Assembly (NCBI RefSeq): GCF_008329905.1
Contig: NZ_CP032155.1
Location: 62,001-126,000 of the forward strand
Source of the DNA: Mycobacterium sp. ELW1
GTDB lineage: Bacteria > Actinomycetota > Actinomycetes > Mycobacteriales > Mycobacteriaceae
Direction: 5' to 3'
DNA length: 64,000 nt
Of this stretch, positions 51,880 to 60,331 are shown one piece after another (the stretch's first letter is position 1; every line of letters begins with the position of its first letter). The notes under the pieces were generated by a model, which saw only the letters and a list, made by a program, of their open reading frames with translations, had not been told where the DNA came from and ran no database searches. The translations under genes and the position numbers were made by a program.

Positions 51880-53609
51880 CCGTCGAGGTGACCGATGTCG
51901 CGGACTGGCGGCTGTGTGCGGGTGCGACCGGACTGCTGCGGGTTTTCAACGAAGCAGGAGCCATCGAGGCGTCCGATGTCCTTGTCGCGCAGCGGTTGAC
52001 GGCGCTGGGCAAGGAACCCGACGAGCTCGTCGCGTTGGCGATCGCCTTCGTCGTGCGTGCGGTGCGCGGCGGATCGGTGTGTGTGGAACTCGCCGCGGTG
52101 CAGGAGCAGGTGGACATCGAGGACTTGCCGTGGCCGGAGCCCGTCGAGTGGCTGGCGGCCGTCGCGGCCAGCCCGCTGCTGCACTCGCCGGCCGTGCTGC
52201 ACCTCGACGAAGACCTGCTGTACTTCGATCGGTACTGGCTGGAGGAACGTCAGGTCGCCACCGACGTTCTGGCACTGACCGCTGGCCGGCCCCAGCGCCG
52301 ATTGCCCGACATCGCACGGCTTTTCCCGTCGGGATATGACGAACAACGCCGGGTCGCCGAGGTCGCGCTGGCCCAGGGCCTCACCGTGCTGACCGGGGGG
52401 CCCGGCACCGGCAAGACCACCACCGTCGCCAGGCTGCTGGCACTGCTGGCCGAGCAGGCGGAGCTGGACGGTACGCCGGGGCTGCGTATCGCCTTGGCTG
52501 CGCCGACGGGGAAGGCGGCCGCCCGCTTGCAGGAGGCGGTGCGGGCTGAGGTCGACGAACTGACCACCGCCGATCGCGACCGGCTGAAGGGGCTGCGCGC
52601 CACTACGCTGCACCGGCTGCTGGGTCCGCTGCCCAGGACCTCGGCACGGTTCCGCCATCACCGGGAGAACCGCTTGCCACACGACGTGATCGTCGTCGAC
52701 GAGACGTCGATGGTGTCGCTGACGATGATGGCGCGCCTGGTCGAAGCGGTCCGGCCGGAGTCGCGGCTGCTGCTCGTGGGCGACCCCGACCAGCTGGCAT
52801 CGGTGGAAGCCGGTGCGGTACTTGCCGATTTGGTGGAGGGCCTCAGTGCGCGCGGCGATACGCCGGTCGCCAAGCTGATCACGCCGCACCGGTTCGGAGC
52901 GTCGATCGGGGCGCTGGCGCTGGCGATCCGGGTCGGTGACGCCAACCGCGCGATCGACGTCCTGAATGCCGGTGGCGAGCACATCGAATGGATCGACACC
53001 GAAGAGCCCGCCACCGCACTTCGTCGGGTAGTGGTTCCGCACGCGATCCGTCTGCGTGAGGCCGCGGTGCTCGGCGATGGGCGGGCGGCGCTGGCCACCC
53101 TCGAGGAGCACCGGCTGCTGTGTGCGCACCGGCGCGGGCCGCACGGCGTGGCGTACTGGAACCGTCAGGTCGAGCGGTGGTTGGCCGAGGAAACCGATGC
53201 CCCCCAATGGGCTTCGTGGTACGCGGGCCGACCGGTGTTGGTCACCGCCAACGACTACGGACTGCGGCTCTACAACGGTGACATCGGGGTGACCGTGCTG
53301 CGCGACGGGGTGTTGCGGGTGGCGATGGCCGGAGCGGACGGGGCCGCCGAGTTCGCCACCAGCCGGCTGGCCGATATCGAGACGATGCACGCCATGACGA
53401 TCCACAAGAGTCAGGGCAGCCAGGTCGCGGAGGTGACGGTGCTTCTGCCGCCGACGGATTCACGATTGCTCAGCCGGGAGTTGCTGTACACCGCGGTGAC
53501 CCGGGCCAAGACGAAGGTGCGGGTGGTGGGCTCGGCCGAGCAGCTGCGCGCCGCGGTCGGACGGCGGGCGGCGCGGGCCAGCGGGCTCAGCCGCCGCCTA
53601 CAGGACTGA
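51876..53609 (+). CDS. recD: Exodeoxyribonuclease V subunit alpha, RecD
   Basis: 577 residues. SF1B 5'-3' helicase: Walker A 'TGGPGTGKTTT' (K180), motif II 'VVDETSMVS', 'GDPDQLASVEAG', and 'HKSQGSQV' plus 'LYTAVTRAK' at the C-terminus. Completes RecBCD. ATG 51876 overlaps recB (ATGA). Length and motifs are normal. Confidence 0.96.
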   Translation: MTVEVTDVADWRLCAGATGLLRVFNEAGAIEASDVLVAQRLTALGKEPDELVALAIAFVVRAVRGGSVCVELAAVQEQVDIEDLPWPEPVEWLAAVAASPLLHSPAVLHLDEDLLYFDRYWLEERQVATDVLALTAGRPQRRLPDIARLFPSGYDEQRRVAEVALAQGLTVLTGGPGTGKTTTVARLLALLAEQAELDGTPGLRIALAAPTGKAAARLQEAVRAEVDELTTADRDRLKGLRATTLHRLLGPLPRTSARFRHHRENRLPHDVIVVDETSMVSLTMMARLVEAVRPESRLLLVGDPDQLASVEAGAVLADLVEGLSARGDTPVAKLITPHRFGASIGALALAIRVGDANRAIDVLNAGGEHIEWIDTEEPATALRRVVVPHAIRLREAAVLGDGRAALATLEEHRLLCAHRRGPHGVAYWNRQVERWLAEETDAPQWASWYAGRPVLVTANDYGLRLYNGDIGVTVLRDGVLRVAMAGADGAAEFATSRLADIETMHAMTIHKSQGSQVAEVTVLLPPTDSRLLSRELLYTAVTRAKTKVRVVGSAEQLRAAVGRRAARASGLSRRLQD

Positions 53610-53610
53610 C

Positions 53611-54378
53611 ATGCGCACCGGCTCCGGCGCGGACATCATCGTCGACGGCGACGTCGTCATCAAAGTGCACCGGCCCGGTACCGACCCCGACGCGCTGGCC
53701 GAGCGATTGCGCATCGCGGCGCGCCTCGGCGATTCTCTGCTGGCGCCGCTGGACACCGAACCGCAACCGGTCGACGGCCGATGGTCGACACGATGGCCCA
53801 GGGTCGAGACCGTGCCGGTACAGCCCGGCGGATTGCCGTGGCCGGAGGCAGCGCGCCTGCTGGCGCTTGTGCATCTGGCGCCGGATCGGCCGGCGATCCC
53901 GCACGGTGCCGCTGCCCGCACCGAGCGTGCGGTGCGGGGGCTTCCCGCCGACGCCGCCGTCATCGCCAGGGCTGCCGCCACACTGCCGAAGCGAGCCCGG
54001 CAGGCCGGGTCAGCCGGCAGGCCGCACACGCTCGTGCACGGCGATTTTCACCTCGGTCAGCTGGGCCGTCTGCCCAGCGGAGGGTGGCGGTTGATCGACG
54101 TCGACGATCTGGGCACCGGTGATCCGGCGTGGGATCTGGCTCGGCCGGCCGGCTTCTGGGCAGCGGGGCTCATTCCCGACGACGACTGGGACGCGTTTCT
54201 GGCCGCCTACCGCGCGCAGGGAGGGCCGGCAGTGCCGGCGTCGGGCGACCCGTGGCCGGTGCTGGAACCGCTCGCTCGGGCAGCGGTGGTCCAAGCCGCG
54301 GCGGCCGGTGCGCATCGCCCGCGCGACGAGACGCAGGACGAGCTGGTCGCGGCCTGCGCGCGGATGATCGCCGGCTAG
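53611..54378 (+). CDS. Aminoglycoside-phosphotransferase-fold (APH) family protein
   Basis: 255 residues, starting one base after the recD stop, so probably the fourth gene of the recCBD transcript. Catalytic loop 'LVHGDFHLGQLGRL' and metal site 'LIDVDDLGTGDPAWDL' are intact; the N-lobe is short ('DGDVVIKVHRP' with the ATP-binding Lys). Small-molecule kinase of unknown substrate; drug resistance should not be assumed. Overlaps the convergent zinc ribbon gene by four bases. Confidence 0.85.
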   Translation: MRTGSGADIIVDGDVVIKVHRPGTDPDALAERLRIAARLGDSLLAPLDTEPQPVDGRWSTRWPRVETVPVQPGGLPWPEAARLLALVHLAPDRPAIPHGAAARTERAVRGLPADAAVIARAAATLPKRARQAGSAGRPHTLVHGDFHLGQLGRLPSGGWRLIDVDDLGTGDPAWDLARPAGFWAAGLIPDDDWDAFLAAYRAQGGPAVPASGDPWPVLEPLARAAVVQAAAAGAHRPRDETQDELVAACARMIAG

Positions 54379-54683
54379 CTGGAGAAGAACAGCCGGCCGA
54401 ATCCACCCTTGCGGTAGCGCTGGCCGCCGTGGTTTCCCCACGACGGGCCGTAGCCGTAGCCCTGTTGCGGCGGCGGTGCTGCGGTGAAGCGGTTCTCCAG
54501 CTGGGTCAGCGACTCCAGCTCGCCGAAGTCCAGGAAGATGCCCCGACAGCTGTCGCATTGTTCGAGGTGAACCCCGTTTCGCTCGTAAGTGCGCATCACT
54601 CCCGCGCACTTGGGACACAGCAGCATGTTGCCGGGATTGGGCGATCCGGGAGACTTCGGCGGCTCATATGGCGGTATCGACAT
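54375..54683 (-). CDS. Zinc-ribbon protein (zf-TFIIB family)
   Basis: 102 residues. Two cysteine pairs, 'LCPKCAGVM' and 'EQCDSCRGIFLDFGELE', form the TFIIB-type zinc ribbon; the C-terminus is Gly/Tyr/Arg-rich with a possible short amphipathic end. ATG 54683 gives a sensible MSIPPYEPP start; the longer frame upstream crosses a terminator-like hairpin. Function unknown. Confidence 0.85.
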   Translation of the reverse strand: MSIPPYEPPKSPGSPNPGNMLLCPKCAGVMRTYERNGVHLEQCDSCRGIFLDFGELESLTQLENRFTAAPPPQQGYGYGPSWGNHGGQRYRKGGFGRLFFSS

Positions 54684-54701
54684 GTATGCACAACGACCGA
54701 A

Positions 54702-54724
54702 CGGCCCGGGAAGATCCCGGGCCG
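54702..54724. terminator. Strong GC hairpin, likely terminator after the ABC-2 operon
   Basis: CGGCCCGGGA (54702-54711) and TCCCGGGCCG (54715-54724) form a perfect 10-bp stem with a 3-base loop. It lies 76-98 bp beyond the permease stop and 19-41 bp before the zinc-ribbon start, on the minus transcript followed by a T-containing stretch (TTCGGTCGTT). Confidence 0.65.
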
Positions 54725-54746
54725 CTTCGACCCGCCGCGAGGGTGG

Positions 54747-54794
54747 CTCTGGGGTGACGCTCGGCGCCGAGGACTCTGGGGTGACGCTCGGCGC
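54747..54794. repeat. 21-bp direct repeat, period 27 bp
   Basis: The same 21 bases (beginning CTCTGGGGTGACG, ending CTCGGCGC) occur at 54747-54767 and 54774-54794 in the gap between the permease stop and the zinc-ribbon gene. The repeats lie next to the 54702-54724 hairpin. Confidence 0.85.
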
Positions 54795-54799
54795 GAAAG

Positions 54800-55624
54800 C
54801 TACCGCACGAGCCGGCGCAGCAGTGCTGACGCCGCCGCGACACCGAGCACCGCCGCCAGCGCGAGCACCCCGAGATCGAGCCACGGATGTGCCGACGGAA
54901 TGCCCACCAGCAGCAACCGAAGCGAATCCACCTCGTAGGACAGCGGATTTATTCGCGACAGCCAGCGCAGCCACTCCGGCATCACCGACACCGGATACAG
55001 CGCATTGGAGGCGAAGAACAGCGGCATGGTGATGGCCTGCCCGATGCCCATCAGCCGGTCCCGGTTACGGACCAGCCCGGCCAGCGCCATCGACAGGCAG
55101 GCGAAGAACGCCGACCCGAGCATCACCACACCCATCGCGGCCAGAATCCGCAGCGGGTTGTGCGTCATCGCGATGCCCATGATGTAGGCCAGTGCCAGCA
55201 CCCCGACCACCTGCGCGATCGACCGCACTCCGGCGGCAAAGGCCTTGCCCGTCACCAACGCCGAGGCGGGGGCCGGTGTGACCATGAGCTTGGCCAGGAT
55301 GCCGGCGTCGCGGTCCCAGACGATCTGGATGCCGTAGAAGATCGAGATGAACAACGCCGACTGGGCGATGATGCCCGGGGCCAGGAACGCCAGGTACGGC
55401 ACCGAGCCGGTGTCGATGACGTGCAGCCGGTTGAACGTCGTCCCGAAGATCAACAGCCACAACGCCGGCTGCACCATCCGGGTGAACAGCTCGGTCCGGT
55501 CGTGGCGCAGCTTCTGCAACTCGACCCAGGCGAACGTTTCCATCCGGGCGGCCATGCGGGGCACCCGCCGCCACCCGCGGGGTGCCCGCAGGAGGCGGGT
55601 GCCTGCCGTGGAATCAACCGGCAT
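54800..55624 (-). CDS. ABC-2 type exporter permease (DrrB-like)
   Basis: 274 residues, six transmembrane helices; 'YLAFLAPGIIAQSALFISIFYG' (split across residues 72-93) and 'LSRINPLSYEVDSLR' are typical of DrrB/ABC-2 permeases. ATG 55624 overlaps the ATPase gene by 11 bp; the upstream-extended frame is a shadow of the ATPase. With the ATPase it would export a drug or lipid; substrate unknown. Confidence 0.9.
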   Translation of the reverse strand: MPVDSTAGTRLLRAPRGWRRVPRMAARMETFAWVELQKLRHDRTELFTRMVQPALWLLIFGTTFNRLHVIDTGSVPYLAFLAPGIIAQSALFISIFYGIQIVWDRDAGILAKLMVTPAPASALVTGKAFAAGVRSIAQVVGVLALAYIMGIAMTHNPLRILAAMGVVMLGSAFFACLSMALAGLVRNRDRLMGIGQAITMPLFFASNALYPVSVMPEWLRWLSRINPLSYEVDSLRLLLVGIPSAHPWLDLGVLALAAVLGVAAASALLRRLVR

Positions 55625-56423
55625 TGCGCGCCGCCTTTCGTCCGGCCCGGATCCCGCCGAGCCCGTTGTGCTCCACGGCGTCCTCGAGCCCCGATCCGGC
55701 GTAATGGCGGAACACATCCTCCAGGGATGCCTGGGGACCGACTTTCGTCTTGAGCTCGGCCGGTGTGCCCACCGCCCGAAGCCGGCCATGGTGCATCAGC
55801 GCCACCCGGTCGCACAGCACGTCGGCTTCTTCCATGTAGTGGGTGGTCAGCAGCACCGTCATGCCGAATTCCTGCTGCATGCTCTGCACCTGATCCCAAA
55901 CACTGTCGCGGGCAATGGGATCCAGGCCGACGGTCGGTTCGTCGAGAATCAGCAGCGACGGCTGGTTGACCAGGGCTTGGGCCAGCTCCAGTCTGCGGAC
56001 CATGCCCCCGGAGTAGGTGTTGGCCAGCCGGTCGGCGACGTCGACCAGTTGCATCGCGGCCAGTGCCTGCTCGACCCTTCGCCTGCGCGCCGCGCGCGGC
56101 ACGTCGTAGAGCCGAGCGAACCATTCCACGTTCTGCCGGCCGGTCAGCGCGGGTTCGATCGAAAGTTGTTGGGGCACATACCCGAGGTTGTATCGGATGT
56201 CCATGGTGTCGCGACGCGAGTCAAGTCCGAAGATGCGGACCTGACCGTGCTGGACCGGAGTCAACGTGGTCAATACCCGGACGACGGTGGTCTTGCCGGC
56301 TCCGTTGGGACCCAGTAGCCCTACGGTTTCTCCGGGCTGCACCTGCAACGTCAGGTCGTCGACGGCGGTGAAGTCGCCGTAGCGGTGTGTCAAGTTCTGG
56401 CAGTCGATCGCGGGCGCGGTCAT
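55614..56423 (-). CDS. ABC exporter ATP-binding protein (DrrA-like)
   Basis: 269 residues. Walker A 'GPNGAGKTT', Q-loop 'YVPQQLSIEP', signature 'YSGGMVRRLELAQAL', Walker B 'LLILDEPTVGLD', H-loop 'TTHYMEEAD', and a C-terminal regulatory tail 'LEDVFRHYAG' as in DrrA. Its ATG overlaps the MarR gene stop by four bases, so MarR-ATPase-permease form one operon under MarR control. Confidence 0.93.
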   Translation of the reverse strand: MTAPAIDCQNLTHRYGDFTAVDDLTLQVQPGETVGLLGPNGAGKTTVVRVLTTLTPVQHGQVRIFGLDSRRDTMDIRYNLGYVPQQLSIEPALTGRQNVEWFARLYDVPRAARRRRVEQALAAMQLVDVADRLANTYSGGMVRRLELAQALVNQPSLLILDEPTVGLDPIARDSVWDQVQSMQQEFGMTVLLTTHYMEEADVLCDRVALMHHGRLRAVGTPAELKTKVGPQASLEDVFRHYAGSGLEDAVEHNGLGGIRAGRKAARNAG

Positions 56424-56866
56424 GGTCGCTTCTCCTGCAGTGTGGCGGTGAGGGCGGCGAGCACCCGCATACCCTCGGCGAGGGCTCGGGCATCGTCATC
56501 GTCGAGCTGGTCGAGGGCGCTGGCCAGTGCCGCTCGCCGTGCGGCCCGCGAGGCATCGGCGAGCTTCTGCGCCGGCGGGGTGAGGGACAGGCGGCCGACC
56601 CGACGGTCGTCGGGATCGGGGGTCCGGGTCAGGAGTCCGTCGGACGACAGCTTGGACACCAGCGTGGACGCGGTGTTGGCGGCCAAGCCGAGTTCGGCGG
56701 CGGCCGCGCTGACCGAGATCCCCGGCTGCCGAGCGACCAGCCGCAACAGCTCGGCCTGCGATTCGGTCAATCCGGCGAAGGAGGCGCCCGCGGTCCGGCG
56801 GACCGTACGCCGGAACCGGCCGACGGTGCCGAACAGCTCGGCGACAAGATCGGTACGGAAGGTCAC
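56420..56866 (-). CDS. MarR family regulator
   Basis: 148 residues; winged helix segment 'ISVSAAAAELGLAANTASTLVSKLSSDGLLTRTPDPDDRR' spans residues ~50-90 and shows the MarR wing 'DPDDRR'. First gene of an exporter operon, the classic arrangement for a drug- or ligand-responsive repressor. A perfect 25-bp palindrome starts 8 bp before its start codon. Confidence 0.9.
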   Translation of the reverse strand: MTFRTDLVAELFGTVGRFRRTVRRTAGASFAGLTESQAELLRLVARQPGISVSAAAAELGLAANTASTLVSKLSSDGLLTRTPDPDDRRVGRLSLTPPAQKLADASRAARRAALASALDQLDDDDARALAEGMRVLAALTATLQEKRP

Positions 56867-56873
56867 TCCACCA

Positions 56874-56898
56874 ACTTAGCTCTGATTCAGAGCTAAGT
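56874..56898. promoter_or_regulatory. MarR operator candidate, perfect 12-bp-arm palindrome
   Basis: Arms ACTTAGCTCTGA (56874-56885) and TCAGAGCTAAGT (56887-56898) around one central T. It lies 8-32 bp before the MarR start and overlaps the stop codon of the upstream phosphoesterase gene. Perfect symmetry and AT content fit a MarR operator; a terminator for the phosphoesterase is the alternative. Confidence 0.8.
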
Positions 56899-57393
56899 CT
56901 TCTCGATGCGGTGTTGCTGCACGTCGGCCAGCACCCCCGACCGGGTGACCACCGTCATGTAGGTGCAGAACGGCTGGCGACGACGGTCGGTCGGCGAGCC
57001 GGGATTCAGCAGCCGCAATCCGGTCTTCGCGGTGGTGTCCCAGGGGATGTGACTGTGGCCGAACACCAGCACATCGGTGTGCGGATACTGCTGCGCCATC
57101 CGGGCTTCCCGACCCGTCGCGGCCCCCGTCTCGTGCACGACGGTGAAACGCAGGCCGTCCAACGTCACCTCAGCGCACTCCGGTAGCCGAGATCGCAGCT
57201 CGGGTCCGTCGTTGTTGCCCCAGCACGCGATCAGGCGATGAGAGCGCGCCGACAACTCGTCGAGCAGGCCGACCTCGACCCAGTCACCGGCGTGGATCAC
57301 GGCATCGCACCGCTCGACCTCCTGCCACACCTGCGCCGGCAGATCGCGGGCACGCTTCGGAATGTGAGTGTCGGCCAACAACAGCAGACGCAT
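56893..57393 (-). CDS. YfcE/MJ0936-type metallophosphoesterase
   Basis: 166 residues. All calcineurin-like metal motifs are seen: 'LLADTHIP' (DxH), 'HAGDWV' (GD), 'CWGNNDGP' (GNxD), 'VFGHSHIP' (GHxH), and the family's 'LLNPGSPT'. Two-metal phosphodiesterase, cytoplasmic. Its stop lies inside the MarR operator palindrome. Physiological substrate unknown. Confidence 0.92.
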   Translation of the reverse strand: MRLLLLADTHIPKRARDLPAQVWQEVERCDAVIHAGDWVEVGLLDELSARSHRLIACWGNNDGPELRSRLPECAEVTLDGLRFTVVHETGAATGREARMAQQYPHTDVLVFGHSHIPWDTTAKTGLRLLNPGSPTDRRRQPFCTYMTVVTRSGVLADVQQHRIEKT

Positions 57394-57414
57394 GCGCCGA
57401 TCCTTACACGAACC

Positions 57415-57585
57415 TCAGCCCTCGCTGCGCGCCTCAGCACCGGTCTCGCCGGCGTCGAACGAGTCGTCCGGGCCGGTCTGGCCGACGTAGCTCCCGTCGT
57501 CGCCGTCCTTGCCGGCCCGCGACGAGGCGACCTTCGGGTCCTGCTGGACGTCCTCTTCGCTCTGGTCGTCTGTTGGGTTCGTCAT
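57415..57585 (-). CDS. Small acidic hypothetical protein (56 aa)
   Basis: Read directly from the sequence: ATG at 57583-57585, TGA at 57415-57417, 56 residues, starting MTNPTDDQSEEDVQQDPKV and ending with 'GETGAEARSEG'. Very rich in Asp/Glu/Gly, no hydrophobic segment. The 'YVG-T--DD--DAGETGAEARS' style of ending occurs in small actinobacterial proteins, which supports a real gene. Lies 21 bp upstream of the phosphoesterase on the same strand. Function unknown. Confidence 0.65.
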   Translation of the reverse strand: MTNPTDDQSEEDVQQDPKVASSRAGKDGDDGSYVGQTGPDDSFDAGETGAEARSEG

Positions 57586-57661
57586 GGTCGGCGGACTACC
57601 CCGTGACCGGGTGCGCCAACCACTCGCAGCGGCGATGTACCCGGCCTACGCTGAGAACGAG

Positions 57662-57967
57662 ATGAACATGAACCGCAACGATGTGGAGAAGCGCTGGCGC
57701 GATCCGGCGGCCTTCCGTGCCGCGGTCACCTATGTGGTGGCCGTCGTGGTGGTGGCCGGTGTGGCGTTCGCCGCGGCGATGCTGTGGCACTCACGTGTCG
57801 CGGGCGTGCTCGTGCCGGTGATCCTGTTCACCGGCGGGGTCGGGGCGTTGATCCAGACCTATCGGGTGTGGCGCGCCGAGGGCACCTGGCCGATCTGGCA
57901 GGGGGCGGGCTGGTTTCTGCTGGCCCTGTTCCTGTTCTGCCTGGGTGTGCCCGTCGCGGTGTGGTGA
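57662..57967 (+). CDS. Small membrane protein
   Basis: 101 residues from ATG 57662 (second ATG two codons later). Three hydrophobic segments at about 19-41, 47-67 and 80-100, short charged N-terminus (MNMNRNDVEKRW), no catalytic motifs. Ends 25 bp before the CoA-transferase gene. No family recognised with confidence. Confidence 0.75.
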   Translation: MNMNRNDVEKRWRDPAAFRAAVTYVVAVVVVAGVAFAAAMLWHSRVAGVLVPVILFTGGVGALIQTYRVWRAEGTWPIWQGAGWFLLALFLFCLGVPVAVW

Positions 57968-57992
57968 GTCGGCAAACCGCCATACTCGTCAG

Positions 57993-59207
57993 GTGACTGA
58001 TACCCCTGACCTGCCGTTGGCCGGTGTCCGCATCGTCGAGATCTCCAGCTTCGTGGCGGTTCCGCTCGCCGGTATGACGCTGGCCCAACTGGGCGCCGAC
58101 GTCATCCGCGTCGACCCGGTCGGCGGTGCGGCCGACTACAAGCGCTGGCCGCTGACGGAGGCCGGGGACAGCATCTATTGGGCGGGTTTGAACAAGAGCA
58201 AGCGCTCGGTGGCCGCCGACATGCGCTCCGAGCACGGGCAACAACTGGTAACCCGGCTGATCGCCGATGCGGGTGTACTGATCACCAATGTCGCTGGGCG
58301 GCAATGGCATTCCTACGATGAGCTGAGCGCTGTCCGCTCCGACCTCATCCATCTGGAAGTGGTCGGCCGCGGCGACGGGTCCACCGGGGTGGACTACACC
58401 GTCAATGCCGCCACCGGATTTCCTCTGGTCACCGGCTCGCCGGACCAGCGCGGTCCGGTCAACCATGTGCTGCCGGCCTGGGATGTCAGCTGCGGACTGT
58501 ATGCCGCGCTGGCGGTCCTGGTAGCCCTGCGCCGCAGGGAGGCGACGGGCGCGGGCAGCCGCATCCGGCTCCCGCTCGACGATGTCGCGCTGGCCACCGC
58601 GGCCAACCTCGGTTTCCTCACCGAGCCGATGGTCAACGGCACCCAACGACCACGACTGGGCAATGCGATCTACGGCCAGTACGGCCAGGACTACACCAGC
58701 AGCGACGGCGCCACGTTCATGCTGGTCGCGCTGACCAACCGGCACTTCCGCGACCTCACCGAGCTCACCGGGACGACGAAAGCCGTTGCGGCCGTTGCCG
58801 AAGCATTGGACGCAGACTTCACCGACGAAGGCCAGCGCTACGAGCACCGGGCGGTGCTGACCGGCCTGTTCGCGCCGTGGTTTCGAAGCCACACCGCCGA
58901 CGAGGTGAGCGCGGCGCTGTCGGCCAGCTCGGTGCTGTGGGACCGCTACCGCGACTTCGTCGAAGTCGCGCAGGACCCGCGGGTGACGGCGAATCCGTTG
59001 TTCAGCGCTGTGGAGCAGCCCAGGATCGGCACGTACCTGGCGCCGGGGCTGCCGATGTCGGTCGACGGCGCGCACGTCGCCGCCCAGCCCGCTCCCGCGC
59101 TCGGTGATCACACCGCGGCCGTGCTGGCCGAGCTCGGTCTCACCGACGGTGAGATCACCGATCTGGTCGAATCCGGCACTGTGGCAACGGGAACCGGTCC
59201 CGCATGA
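57993..59207 (+). CDS. CaiB/BaiF family (class III) CoA-transferase
   Basis: 404 residues. N-terminal 'LAGVRIVEISSFVAVPLAGMTLAQLGADVIRVD' (split here over residues 9-41) is the family signature, followed by 'SIYWAGLNKSKRSV'. The usual catalytic Asp (near residue 165) falls in the 'VLPAWDVSCGLYAAL' segment, so D is present. Transfers CoA between carboxylic acids; in mycobacteria several act on branched or steroid acids. GTG start at 57993; overlaps the thioesterase gene by four bases, giving a CoA-transferase/thioesterase operon. Confidence 0.9.
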   Translation: MTDTPDLPLAGVRIVEISSFVAVPLAGMTLAQLGADVIRVDPVGGAADYKRWPLTEAGDSIYWAGLNKSKRSVAADMRSEHGQQLVTRLIADAGVLITNVAGRQWHSYDELSAVRSDLIHLEVVGRGDGSTGVDYTVNAATGFPLVTGSPDQRGPVNHVLPAWDVSCGLYAALAVLVALRRREATGAGSRIRLPLDDVALATAANLGFLTEPMVNGTQRPRLGNAIYGQYGQDYTSSDGATFMLVALTNRHFRDLTELTGTTKAVAAVAEALDADFTDEGQRYEHRAVLTGLFAPWFRSHTADEVSAALSASSVLWDRYRDFVEVAQDPRVTANPLFSAVEQPRIGTYLAPGLPMSVDGAHVAAQPAPALGDHTAAVLAELGLTDGEITDLVESGTVATGTGPA

Positions 59208-60004
59208 GCGCGCTGTCACGGCTGCTGACCGTTGCCCCCGACCCGTCCGGTGGGTTCGTCGGGGAAGCGAGCGGTCCGCCGGACAAACGCGCCTACGGCG
59301 GCCACCTCGCCGCGCAGGCCATGGCCGCGGCCTGCCACACCGTCGACGCCGACAAGGCACCGACCAGCCTGCACGTCCAGTTCTTGCGCGGCGGCGACGC
59401 GGGCGCGCCGGTCCACTACGAGGTCGACCACGTGTACGACGGCCGCACCACGGCGTCGCGGCGGGTACTGGCCCGCCAGGATGGGCGGCTGCTGACCACC
59501 GCCACCATCTCGTTCTCCGCCGCGGCGGACGGTCCCGAGCACGCTGCACAGGCGACAACCTCCGGTGAGCCCGAGCAACTGCCCGCCACCGGTCCCATCG
59601 GCCCGGCGCCGTCGCTGCCGCTCGACGAGATCGACATTCGCTATGAAGACGACCGCAGCACAGGCGAATTCGTGCGCAGGCTGTGGTGGCGGATCACTGC
59701 GCCGCTGGACGGCCCGGCATGGGTGGGTGCCTGCGCGGCGGTCTACGTCACCGATATCTACGGCATCGATCCGGTGCTGCAGGTGCACGGCCACTCGATG
59801 GTTGACCGCAGCCATCGCACCGCCACCACCGACTCGTCGATCTGGTTCCACCGGCCGATTCAGGCCGGCCAATGGAATCTGCTGGAATCACGCTCGCCGG
59901 CTGCCGCGCGGGGCCGTGGCCTGGTGACGTTGAACCTCTACGACGCCGACAAGATGCTGACCGCCACCCTCGTTCAGGAAGGGCTGGCGATCGTCCGGAC
60001 CTGA
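59204..60004 (+). CDS. Acyl-CoA thioesterase II-like (TesB, double hotdog)
   Basis: 266 residues. TesB landmarks: 'GGHLAAQAMAAACHTV' in the first hotdog, 'SLHVQFLRGGDAGAPVHYEV', and the C-terminal 'SSIWFHRPIQAGQWNLLESR' followed by 'RGRGLVTLNLYDADKMLTAT'. ATG overlaps the CoA-transferase stop (ATGA). The last ~170 bp plus 85 bp of downstream DNA are repeated at 61826-62086. Hydrolyses acyl-CoA in the same pathway as the preceding CoA-transferase. Confidence 0.9.
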   Translation: MSALSRLLTVAPDPSGGFVGEASGPPDKRAYGGHLAAQAMAAACHTVDADKAPTSLHVQFLRGGDAGAPVHYEVDHVYDGRTTASRRVLARQDGRLLTTATISFSAAADGPEHAAQATTSGEPEQLPATGPIGPAPSLPLDEIDIRYEDDRSTGEFVRRLWWRITAPLDGPAWVGACAAVYVTDIYGIDPVLQVHGHSMVDRSHRTATTDSSIWFHRPIQAGQWNLLESRSPAAARGRGLVTLNLYDADKMLTATLVQEGLAIVRT

Positions 60005-60089
60005 GGCGCGGGGACGCTTCCTCGTTCTTCGGCTGGCTGTGCCGTGCGTTGTGGCCCGTACCGGCGGACCGGTGGCTTCCCGCATCGGA
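59832..60089 (+). repeat. Left copy of a ~260-bp direct repeat (tesB 3' end plus flank)
   Basis: Matches 61826-62086 at an offset of 1994 bp (1997 after a 3-base gap near 60026). The first ~90 bp differ at many mostly synonymous positions; the remainder, including 85 bp after the stop codon, is almost identical. The flank also encodes the last ~22 codons of the hypothetical gene found intact at 62015-62953. Confidence 0.9.
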
Positions 60090-60331
60090 TGGCATTACCC
60101 GCCCGACCTATGGCTGTAGTGGTTCCCTGTGTATCAGTTGTGAATTGGCTGTTAGTCGTGGTAATAAGTTGCTTCGAGTCGGATTTCCGACACGCACTCG
60201 CGGGGAGTGGGCCGTCTAAGGGGAGTAATGGTTACTGCCGACTTCGATTTTTCTTGCGCGCGTAGTCCGCGGCGATCACGGCAGTTGGTCTTTGCCCCGA
60301 ATAGCAACGTAAGAAGGGAAGCTCAGAACAC
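60005..60331. other. Gene-free 327-bp stretch: repeat flank, then AT-richer spacer
   Basis: 60005-60089 is the repeat flank carrying a minus-strand remnant of the 62015-62953 gene's 3' end. From 60090 base composition becomes clearly less GC-rich and no coding frame with normal codon use is seen. The lipoprotein ribosome-binding site (AGAAGGGAAG) is at its right end. The promoter for the two lipoprotein genes must lie here. Confidence 0.7.

Noticed and set aside
53611..54378. Aminoglycoside resistance gene
   Set aside because: Only the general APH fold is shown; the gene is linked to recCBD and there is no evidence for drug modification.
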